Below, piece by piece: positions 57,626 through 64,000 of a DNA stretch of 64,000 bases. The stretch covers positions 62,324 through 126,323 of the forward strand of contig NZ_QUIV01000002.1 of assembly GCF_003480315.1 (NCBI RefSeq), in the 5' to 3' direction. This DNA comes from Clostridium sp. AM33-3 (GTDB lineage Bacteria; Bacillota; Clostridia; Lachnospirales; Lachnospiraceae). The position numbers and the translations under genes are program-made. Within the stretch, counting starts at the first letter, position 1. Each line of letters starts with the position of its first letter. A model generated the notes under the pieces. It did no database searches and was not told where the DNA came from. It worked only from the letters and a program-made list of their open reading frames with translations.

Positions 57626-58579
57626 ATGCACGAAAGCGAAAAGAAATGTATTGGCATTGACGTGGGGGGAACCTCCGTTAAGATTGGTTTATTTGAGACA
57701 GATGGTACCCTGCTGTTTAAGTGGGAGGTTCCGACCAGAAAGGAAGAGGGAGGCCGCTATATTTTAGAGGATGTGGCAGCTTCCATCCGGGAAGTCCTTA
57801 TGGAAAAGGAAATCCACCTTTCTGACATTCTGGGAGCAGGACTTGGTATTCCGGGACCGGTCATGCCGGATGGCTATGTGGAGGTCTGCGTGAATCTGGG
57901 CTGGCGGAATGTAAATCCCCAGAAGGAACTCAGTGCCATGCTGGATGGAATTCCGGTCCGGAGCGGAAATGATGCCAATGTGGCAGCCCTGGGTGAAATG
58001 TGGCGCGGCGGCGGTATGGGCTTTACCGATATTGTCATGGTAACCTTGGGAACCGGCGTGGGCGGCGGCATTATTATTGATGAGAAGATCATTGCCGGAA
58101 AGCATGGACTGGGCGGTGAAATCGGTCATATCCATGTACGCGATGAGGAGTGGGAGCACTGCAACTGCGGTGGTGTAGGCTGTGTGGAACAGATTGCCAG
58201 TGCAACCGGTATCGCCAGAGAGGCGAGACGCCGCATGGCAGGAGAGGAGACTCCTTCTGTACTTCGCCAGTATGGTGACGCAGTAACAGCGAAGGATGTT
58301 CTGGATGCAGCAAAGGCCGGGGATGAGCTGGCGCTCTCCGTGGTGGAGACGGTGGGCCGTTATCTGGGCGTGGCTCTGGCAGGCATTGCCATGACGGTAG
58401 ATCCGCAGATGTTTGTCATTGGAGGCGGTGTGTCAAAGGCAGGTCAGTTTTTAATTGATATCATCGACAAATATTATCAGCACTATTCTCCTATTTCACA
58501 GAATAAGGGCGTGATTGGCCTGGCAAAACTGGGAAATGATGCGGGAATTTATGGAGCAGCCCGTCTGGTGCTTGGTTAA
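57626..58579 (+). CDS. glcK: ROK-family glucokinase
   Basis: This 317-residue sugar kinase has the ATP phosphate loop GIDVGGTSVKIGLF near residue 10. The ROK glucose-binding region GNDANVAALGE comes later, with TLGTGVGGGII and the zinc motif HCNCGGVGCVE near residue 170. The ROK glucokinases of Firmicutes have this form. AAGGAGA stands 6 nt before the ATG at 57626. Confidence 0.92.
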   Translation: MHESEKKCIGIDVGGTSVKIGLFETDGTLLFKWEVPTRKEEGGRYILEDVAASIREVLMEKEIHLSDILGAGLGIPGPVMPDGYVEVCVNLGWRNVNPQKELSAMLDGIPVRSGNDANVAALGEMWRGGGMGFTDIVMVTLGTGVGGGIIIDEKIIAGKHGLGGEIGHIHVRDEEWEHCNCGGVGCVEQIASATGIAREARRRMAGEETPSVLRQYGDAVTAKDVLDAAKAGDELALSVVETVGRYLGVALAGIAMTVDPQMFVIGGGVSKAGQFLIDIIDKYYQHYSPISQNKGVIGLAKLGNDAGIYGAARLVLG

Positions 58580-58605
58580 GGATACATGTATTAAAAAAAG
58601 AAATG

Positions 58606-58697
58606 CCCGGAGCAGGATTGCTCCGGGTAAACTCTTGCAAAACCGCGCAAAATCAGATAAAATGAGGAGACCCCGGTGGACTTTCGTCCAGCCGGGG
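58606..58697 (+). other. Two tandem GC-rich stem-loops after glcK
   Basis: CCCGGAGC/GCTCCGGG (58606-58627) and CCCCGG-TGGAC/GTCCA-CCGGGG (58671-58697) are near-perfect stems. Neither is followed by a clear U-tract. The rest of the 338-nt gap to 58917 is A/T-rich and I see no convincing promoter pair in it. Confidence 0.55.
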
Positions 58698-58917
58698 CAA
58701 TTATGAAAAATCTATGTGCAATTTGACTGTTTCATCAAGTTACAACCGTTTTCTTAAGACATTTTCAGTATAGAAAATAGTTGTGAATAAATTATGAACG
58801 GCACATGAACAAAATGTAAAATATAGTGCAAAATCCATAATTATATTTCGCGGAGAAATGATTCTTTGTGAAAATAGCAAAAGAGATTTCGGCAAGCACC
58901 AACAAGAGGAGGACATT

Positions 58918-60585
58918 ATGTCAGAAGAGAGAAAAAGACGGACGATCGTAATCGGACATAAGAATCCGGATACCGATTCTATCTGTTCCGCAATCTGCTA
59001 CGCAGCATTGAAATCTAAGATCACCGGAAATGAATATGTGGCAGGCCGCGCCGGTCATGTAAATGAGGAGACCCAGTATGTACTCAACTACTTTCATGTA
59101 GAGGCTCCGCAGCTGATTGAGAGTGTAAAGACCCAGGTTAAGGATATTGAGATCCGCGCGACCAAAGGCGTAGACCGCAATATTTCCTTAAAGAAGGCAT
59201 GGAACCTGATGCAGGATGCCCATGTTGTGACTCTGCCGGCAGTCAGCGAGAAAGGGGTTCTGGAGGGCCTGATCACAGTTGGTGATATTACAAAATCCTA
59301 CATGAACGTGTTAGACAGCAGTATCCTGTCCAAGGCACATACGCAGTACAAGAATATTCTGGAAACTCTGGAAGGCGCCATGGTCGTGGGCGACGAGAAT
59401 GATTATTTCGATCAGGGTAAGGTACTGATCGCAGCGGCAAACCCGGATATGATGGAGTATTATATCTCAGAGCATGATCTGGTTATCCTGGGCAACCGTT
59501 ATGAGTCCCAGCTGTGTGCCATCGAGATGGAGGCAGACTGCATCATCGTCTGCGAGGGCGCCGCAGTTTCCATGACCATCCGCAAGCTTGCGCAGGAGCA
59601 TGGCTGCACGGTCATGACCACTCCGTACGACGCGTATACTGCTGCCCGCCTCATCAACCAGAGTATGCCGATCGGTCATTTCATGAAGACTGAGGACCTC
59701 ATCACCTTTGAGGACAGCGACTGCATCGATGATGTGAAAGAGGTTATGGCAAGCAAGCGTCATCGTGATTTCCCGGTTCTGGACAAGGACGGTAAGTACC
59801 TGGGCATGATCTCCCGCAGAAATTTGCTTGGTGCAAAGGGAAAGCAGATCATCCTGGTAGATCACAATGAGAAGAATCAGGCCGTAGATGGTCTGGAGAA
59901 TGCAGACATCCAGGAGATCATTGACCACCATAAATTAGGTACCGTAGAGACTATCTCACCGGTATTCTTCCGCAATCAGCCGGTGGGATGTACCGCAACC
60001 ATCGTTTATCAGATGTACCATGAGAACAATGTAGAGATCGATAAGGCAACCGCAGGCATGCTGTGCAGTGCTATCATCTCCGATACCCTGTTATTCCGTT
60101 CTCCGACCTGCACCCCGATCGACAAAATGGCAGCAACTGAGCTGGCAAGGATTGCCGAGATCGATATGGACCGCTATGCAGCCGACATGTTCTCAGCAGG
60201 AAGCAACCTGCGCGGCAAGAGCAATGATGAAATCTTCTATCAGGATTTCAAGCTGTTCAATTCCGGTAAAAACAGTTATGGTGTAGGCCAGATCAGCTCC
60301 TTAAATGCAGATGAGCTGGTAGAGTTAAAGGAGCGTCTGCTTCCGTTCTTAAAGAAGCCCCACGAGGAGCACGGTGTGGATATGATCTTCTTCATGCTGA
60401 CCAATATCCTGACCGAGTCTACCTCCCTGCTTTGCGAGGGCGAGGGTGCAGAAGCGCTCATCCGCACTGCATTCCATATGGAAGAAGCCGGTGCTGACGA
60501 TGAAGCGAATGTGGTAGAGCTTCCGGGCGTGGTATCCAGAAAGAAACAGCTGATTCCGTCCATCATGATTGCCTGCGAGAACTAA
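58918..60585 (+). CDS. ppaC: CBS-domain Mn-dependent inorganic pyrophosphatase
   Basis: This 555-residue family II pyrophosphatase has regulatory inserts. The DHH part begins with GHKNPDTDSICSAI and contains the IDHHKLG motif. A pair of CBS domains with an intervening DRTGG-like region lies between about 75 and 300. The C-terminal DHHA2 domain ends in PGVVSRKKQLIPSI, with the RKKQ motif for pyrophosphate. Such enzymes are controlled by adenine nucleotides. AAGAGGAGG precedes the ATG at 58918. Confidence 0.93.
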   Translation: MSEERKRRTIVIGHKNPDTDSICSAICYAALKSKITGNEYVAGRAGHVNEETQYVLNYFHVEAPQLIESVKTQVKDIEIRATKGVDRNISLKKAWNLMQDAHVVTLPAVSEKGVLEGLITVGDITKSYMNVLDSSILSKAHTQYKNILETLEGAMVVGDENDYFDQGKVLIAAANPDMMEYYISEHDLVILGNRYESQLCAIEMEADCIIVCEGAAVSMTIRKLAQEHGCTVMTTPYDAYTAARLINQSMPIGHFMKTEDLITFEDSDCIDDVKEVMASKRHRDFPVLDKDGKYLGMISRRNLLGAKGKQIILVDHNEKNQAVDGLENADIQEIIDHHKLGTVETISPVFFRNQPVGCTATIVYQMYHENNVEIDKATAGMLCSAIISDTLLFRSPTCTPIDKMAATELARIAEIDMDRYAADMFSAGSNLRGKSNDEIFYQDFKLFNSGKNSYGVGQISSLNADELVELKERLLPFLKKPHEEHGVDMIFFMLTNILTESTSLLCEGEGAEALIRTAFHMEEAGADDEANVVELPGVVSRKKQLIPSIMIACEN

Positions 60586-60597
60586 GAGGAGAAAAAT

Positions 60598-61284
60598 ATG
60601 GGAAAACAGAGCTGGCGGGGCGGCAACATGCTGTACCCGGTACCGGCCGTGATGGTGAGCTGCGCACGGCCCGGTGAAAAGCCAAATATCATAACGGTAG
60701 CCTGGGCCGGGACCGTCTGTTCTGCCCCGGCTATGCTCTCTATTTCCGTGCGGAAGGAGCGTTACTCCTATGATATCCTGAAGGAAACAGGAGAGTTTGT
60801 AGTAAACCTGGTGACGAAGGATCTGGTGTTTGCCACTGATTACTGTGGCGTAAAATCCGGCCGCGATACCGATAAATTCAAAGAGATGAAGCTGACGCCG
60901 CTGCCGTCTCAGCATATCAGCGCACCGGGCATTGCGGAAAGCCCGCTGAACCTGGAGTGCCGGGTAAAGCAGGTAGTGGAGCTTGGAAGTCATGACATGT
61001 TTATTGCAGAGATCCTTGGAGTGACCGTGGATGACCGCTACATGGATGAGAAGGGAACTTTTCATTTAAATGATGCGAAGCTGGTAAGCTATTCCCACGG
61101 AACATATTTTGAACTGGGAGAGAAGATCGGAACATTCGGGTATTCGGTGCGGAAAGACACGAAAAAGGCTGGCAACGGGAAATTTGCCGGAAAGGTGAGC
61201 GACAAAAAGAGCGGCAGAGAAAACCGAAAAGATAGCAGCAAACGTTCCGATACAGCGAAGCACACACGGAGGAAAGCAAAATGA
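60598..61284 (+). CDS. Flavin reductase-like (split-barrel FMN) protein
   Basis: This 228-residue protein has its first ~185 residues matching the flavin-reductase-like split barrel (PVPAVMVSCA ... NIITVAWAGTVCSAPAMLSISVRKERYSY ... EFVVNLVTKDL). The family binds FMN and reduces flavins or acts as a ferric reductase. A Lys/Arg/Ser-rich tail of about 40 residues follows, perhaps nucleic-acid contact or just disordered. AGAGGAGAAA precedes the ATG. Its end overlaps the next gene by 4 nt. Confidence 0.85.
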   Translation: MGKQSWRGGNMLYPVPAVMVSCARPGEKPNIITVAWAGTVCSAPAMLSISVRKERYSYDILKETGEFVVNLVTKDLVFATDYCGVKSGRDTDKFKEMKLTPLPSQHISAPGIAESPLNLECRVKQVVELGSHDMFIAEILGVTVDDRYMDEKGTFHLNDAKLVSYSHGTYFELGEKIGTFGYSVRKDTKKAGNGKFAGKVSDKKSGRENRKDSSKRSDTAKHTRRKAK

Positions 61285-61808
61285 AATCAAACATTACCCT
61301 GGTAGGCATGCCGGCATCCGGCAAAAGCACCATCGGCGTTCTGCTTGCAAAGCGCCTTGGTTATTCATTTGTAGATGTGGATATCGTGATACAGGAGAAA
61401 ACCGGCCAGCTCTTAAAAGAGATCATTGCGGAGCGGGGGACCGAGGGGTTCTTAAAGGTCGAGGAATCGGTGAATGCAGAACTGGAGACGGAGCGTTCCG
61501 TGATCGCCCCGGGCGGCAGCGTGATCTATGGCCCGAAGGCTATGGAACATCTGCACGAGATCAGCACTGTGGTGTATTTAAAGCTGAGTTATGAGGATGT
61601 AAAACAGCGTCTCGGCGACCTGAAAGACCGGGGCGTAGCCTTAAAGGATGGCATGACTCTTCTGGATCTTTACAATGAGCGCGTGCCGCTTTATGAGAAG
61701 TACGCGGATGTGACCATCGATGAGACCGGAAAGACGCTGGGAGCCTGTGTGGATGAGCTTCGCAGGATCATGGAAAATCGGATGGAGAACGGCGAGCTGG
61801 CCAGATAA
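61281..61808 (+). CDS. Shikimate kinase-like protein
   Basis: This 175-residue P-loop kinase of shikimate-kinase size has Walker A GMPASGKST (9-17). The DxD pair is in FVDVDIVIQ (32 and 34), GG at 78-79, and the ERVPLYEKYAD motif near 130. The shikimate-contacting Arg usually found in GFR is Leu58 here (GFLKVEE). Substrate specificity is therefore doubtful. Translation is coupled to the flavin reductase gene. Its 3' end overlaps the convergent DNA glycosylase gene by 41 nt. Confidence 0.75.
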   Translation: MKSNITLVGMPASGKSTIGVLLAKRLGYSFVDVDIVIQEKTGQLLKEIIAERGTEGFLKVEESVNAELETERSVIAPGGSVIYGPKAMEHLHEISTVVYLKLSYEDVKQRLGDLKDRGVALKDGMTLLDLYNERVPLYEKYADVTIDETGKTLGACVDELRRIMENRMENGELAR

Positions 61809-62316
61809 TATATTTGCTCCAGCATTCCGCCAGATGTTCCAGAGAAAAGGCCGCATTGGCCGGACTTGTGGATGGGCAAAGCACAGCCGGACGTCCGGTG
61901 AGCGGTTCGCAGCAGCGTCTGTAGAGCCGGAAAGCCGTACCGCCGTTGGCAATGATGGTATGGATATCTGCTGCTTTTAAAATCTGACTGATGTCTGCAG
62001 GAACAGCATTTTTGATGCTGCTGTCACTGGAACCTTTAATATCACAGGATGCGAGGACATCCCAGAGTGCAAGACCATGTGTGAGAAGCATGGTCTTTTT
62101 TTCGTCTGTGGATTGCGGAACCGGCACGTTTAAGAGCAGTGCCATCAGCTTCCAGAAGCGGTTCTGCGGATGGCCGTAGTAGAACTGGTTTTCCCGGGAC
62201 TTCACGGAAGGGAAGCTTCCAAGGATCAGAATGCGGGAGCGTTCATCAAAGACCGGTTCAAAGGTATGCCGGACATGAGTGTAGCCTGGCGGAAGCGGAG
62301 CCGTATTTGGATTCAT
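61768..62316 (-). CDS. DNA-deoxyinosine/uracil glycosylase family protein
   Basis: This 182-residue protein of the uracil-DNA-glycosylase fold has ILGSFPSVKSRENQFYYGHPQNRFWKL (residues ~31-57), the signature of the hypoxanthine/MUG-type subfamily, and LCPSTSPAN near the C-terminus. It removes deaminated bases from DNA. AAGAAGG stands before the ATG. It is convergent with, and overlaps, the shikimate-kinase-like gene. Confidence 0.88.
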   Translation of the reverse strand: MNPNTAPLPPGYTHVRHTFEPVFDERSRILILGSFPSVKSRENQFYYGHPQNRFWKLMALLLNVPVPQSTDEKKTMLLTHGLALWDVLASCDIKGSSDSSIKNAVPADISQILKAADIHTIIANGGTAFRLYRRCCEPLTGRPAVLCPSTSPANAAFSLEHLAECWSKYIIWPARRSPSDFP

Positions 62317-62340
62317 AAAAGCCTTCTTTCTGCGGATGCG

Positions 62341-63240
62341 TTATTGATAGCTTCGTACTGTTTCGTGATACACCCTTGTGATCTCCTGCAGGATATCCAT
62401 ATGGGTGAAGTCCTTTTTATATACAATTTTTGTCTCACGCATCATGCTCAGATTTTCTATGGGAAGAACTGCCATTTTTCCCTTCTTCTGTTCTCTGGCG
62501 CAGGCACTTTGCGGCAGAATGGAAACGCCCAGACCTTTCCGTACCAGATCCTTGATGGTGGCAATGTTGTCAACCTCCAGGGTAATATTGAAATTGTCGA
62601 TGGAGTCTCCAATACTCCTTAATGTGGACTCGAACAGGATACGTGTATCGGAGGTGGGCAGCCGCAGGATCATGCGCTCCTGTTTTAATTCGGCTAAAGT
62701 GACCATGGCCCGCTGGGCCAGAGGATGTCTATTGGACATGACACATACCAGATAATCGGTGGCCAGCATCAGGGAACAAAGTGCATGACCGGACGGAGTT
62801 CCGTCCACGATGGCCAGATCAATCTCGTAATTATCCAACATATCATAAAGACTATTTATGGTATCAGTAATAATTGTTATTGAAAAATTATTGTTCTCAT
62901 TGCTGCAGCGAGCAAGCACCTCTGTGGTCAGATTACTCTCCGAGGTATGTGTAATGCCAATGCGGACTTTCGTCAGCTGCTTCCTGAAATTATTGATTTC
63001 CGCGCCCATTTTTCCGTACAGTGCTTTAATCCTTCGGGCGTATTTTAAGACGATTTCTCCTTCGGGAGTCAGCATTAAACTGCCTTTTCCGCGCACAAAC
63101 AGGGTCACTCCCAGCTCTTCTTCCAGCTGGCTGATGTGATGGCTTACGGCTGGCTGCGTGAGAGACAGAGATGCGGCGGCCTTCGTGAAATTCTGGAATT
63201 CAGCCACAGCCAGCAGTGTTTCGATTTTGGAACCTAACAT
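62341..63240 (-). CDS. LysR-family transcriptional regulator
   Basis: This 299-residue regulator has an N-terminal helix-turn-helix (LLAVAEFQNFTKAAASLSLTQPAVSHHISQLEEELG at residues ~9-44) and a LysR effector domain. It is divergent from the antiporter gene at 63356 and probably regulates it. AGAAGGGAGG precedes the ATG. Confidence 0.92.
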   Translation of the reverse strand: MLGSKIETLLAVAEFQNFTKAAASLSLTQPAVSHHISQLEEELGVTLFVRGKGSLMLTPEGEIVLKYARRIKALYGKMGAEINNFRKQLTKVRIGITHTSESNLTTEVLARCSNENNNFSITIITDTINSLYDMLDNYEIDLAIVDGTPSGHALCSLMLATDYLVCVMSNRHPLAQRAMVTLAELKQERMILRLPTSDTRILFESTLRSIGDSIDNFNITLEVDNIATIKDLVRKGLGVSILPQSACAREQKKGKMAVLPIENLSMMRETKIVYKKDFTHMDILQEITRVYHETVRSYQ

Positions 63241-63261
63241 AGAGCCTCCCTTCTGTCATTA

Positions 63262-63277
63262 TAATAAATATTTATTA
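63262..63277. promoter_or_regulatory. Perfect 16-nt palindrome in the LysR/antiporter divergent region
   Basis: TAATAAATATTTATTA is exactly self-complementary, about 22 nt upstream of the LysR start. It contains a T-N11-A spacing, as in LysR operators, though A/T-rich palindromes arise easily by chance. Confidence 0.4.
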
Positions 63278-63355
63278 CGCATAAAAATAAAATAATTTGA
63301 TTTTATTGAAAATCAGTATATCATATAGAAACATGACATACAAGGGGGTTGTAAC

Positions 63356-64000
63356 ATGAAAACATTTTTATTTTGTCATGCAACATCACAGGCATCGGTG
63401 GTTATTATTACCATTGCCCTGATGCTGTTTGCAGGGTATCTTATGACACGGATCACCAGAAAGTTTAAGCTGCCAAATGTAACGGGGTACATTCTGGCAG
63501 GAATCCTGCTGGGACCGTATTGCCTGGATATGGTGTCGGGGAACATCATAGACGGAATGGATTTTCTTTCTGATATTGCACTGGCCTTTATAGCATTTAG
63601 TACCGGAGAATTTTTCCGATTTTCCGTATTAAAGAAAAACGGCTGGAAGGTCATTGTGATCACACTCATGGAAGCGATGCTGGCATCGGTGTGCGTATTT
63701 GCAGTGGTTTATGGTGTGCTGCACCTGAATCTGGCCTTTTCAATCGTGTTAGCGGCACTGGCATCCGCTACAGCGCCTGCATCAACGATCATGACGATTC
63801 GACAGACCGGGGCAAGGGGAGATTTTGTAGATACTCTTTTGCAGGTCGTAGCGTTAGATGATGTGGTTGGACTGGTGGAATACAGCGCAGCGATCTCCAT
63901 TGCACTGGCAGCTCTTTCCGGAGGCAGCTTCCAGATGGGAAATATCTTAAAACCTGTCATGATCAATGGAGCTGTATTGGTGTTAGGCGGTATGTTTGGC
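63356..64000 (+). CDS. CPA2-type cation:proton antiporter, N-terminal part
   Basis: The frame stays open to the window end (215 codons), so the gene is truncated by the window. The visible part has about seven membrane helices. FKLPNVTGYILAGILLGPYCLD is the typical Na+/H+ exchanger entry region. ASATAPASTIMTI is the unwound-helix region, and VALDDVVGLV holds the paired Asp of the ion site. AAGGGGG precedes the ATG. It is divergent from a LysR gene. Confidence 0.85.
   Translation, partial: MKTFLFCHATSQASVVIITIALMLFAGYLMTRITRKFKLPNVTGYILAGILLGPYCLDMVSGNIIDGMDFLSDIALAFIAFSTGEFFRFSVLKKNGWKVIVITLMEAMLASVCVFAVVYGVLHLNLAFSIVLAALASATAPASTIMTIRQTGARGDFVDTLLQVVALDDVVGLVEYSAAISIALAALSGGSFQMGNILKPVMINGAVLVLGGMFG

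Overview
The window looks like a chromosomal segment from a spore-forming Gram-positive anaerobe of the Clostridia, most likely family Lachnospiraceae. The evidence is gene content and style rather than any database match. There is an archaeal/V-type ATPase operon, a YyaC-type spore protein, strong purine-rich ribosome binding sites, consensus SigA promoters, a T-box leader, a stand-alone murG, a monoderm Tad pilus locus without a secretin, and a base composition near 50% GC. I see no rRNA, insertion sequence, phage or CRISPR array.

Layout. 1-6.5 kb: the 3' end of an iron-sulfur protein gene, trmB, a small cysteine-bearing ORF, trxA, tRNA-Lys(CTT), a membrane protein overlapping a DacF-type D,D-carboxypeptidase, a convergent DnaQ-like exonuclease and a membrane SH3b protein. 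6.7-15.4 kb: a nine-gene V/A-type ATPase operon (G/H-like, C, I, K, F, E, A, B, D). 15.5-19.4 kb: a lipoprotein NlpC/P60 hydrolase with four peptidoglycan-binding repeats, then cstA behind a T-box leader. 19.4-27.9 kb, minus strand: a histidine kinase/response regulator pair, an APH-like kinase, and an ArsR - DUF2508 - amylase - glgB glycogen operon with a palindromic operator on its promoter, then a small conserved ORF. 28.0-38.7 kb: a Tad/Flp pilus locus with two A24 prepilin peptidases, a CpaE-like ATPase, CpaF, TadB, TadC, Flp, three pseudopilin-like or TadG-like proteins and an FHA protein. 38.8-41.2 kb: rhomboid protease, HIT protein and, convergently, murG.

41.3-48.5 kb appears to be an accessory catabolic island. 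A LysR regulator is divergent from a DHDPS-family lyase, an AGCS amino-acid symporter, a proline-racemase-superfamily enzyme with a Ser/Cys active-site pair, a cupin, a HisA/NanE-like TIM barrel and an FGGY kinase. Its substrate cannot be read from sequence. 48.6-64 kb returns to housekeeping and conserved clostridial genes: mtnN, several membrane or coiled-coil proteins of unknown role, yyaC, a LysM protein, a DUF5711 protein, transketolase, ROK glucokinase, a CBS-type Mn-pyrophosphatase, flavin reductase, a shikimate-kinase-like protein, a deoxyinosine/uracil DNA glycosylase, and a LysR regulator divergent from a CPA2 antiporter cut by the window end.

The most interesting non-coding signals are a 27-nt imperfect palindrome present three times in intergenic DNA (one copy with paired substitutions in both arms), the T-box before cstA, a perfect 15-bp inverted repeat whose right arm is the -35 box of the tRNA-Lys promoter, and a structured leader before a coiled-coil membrane protein at 51 kb.
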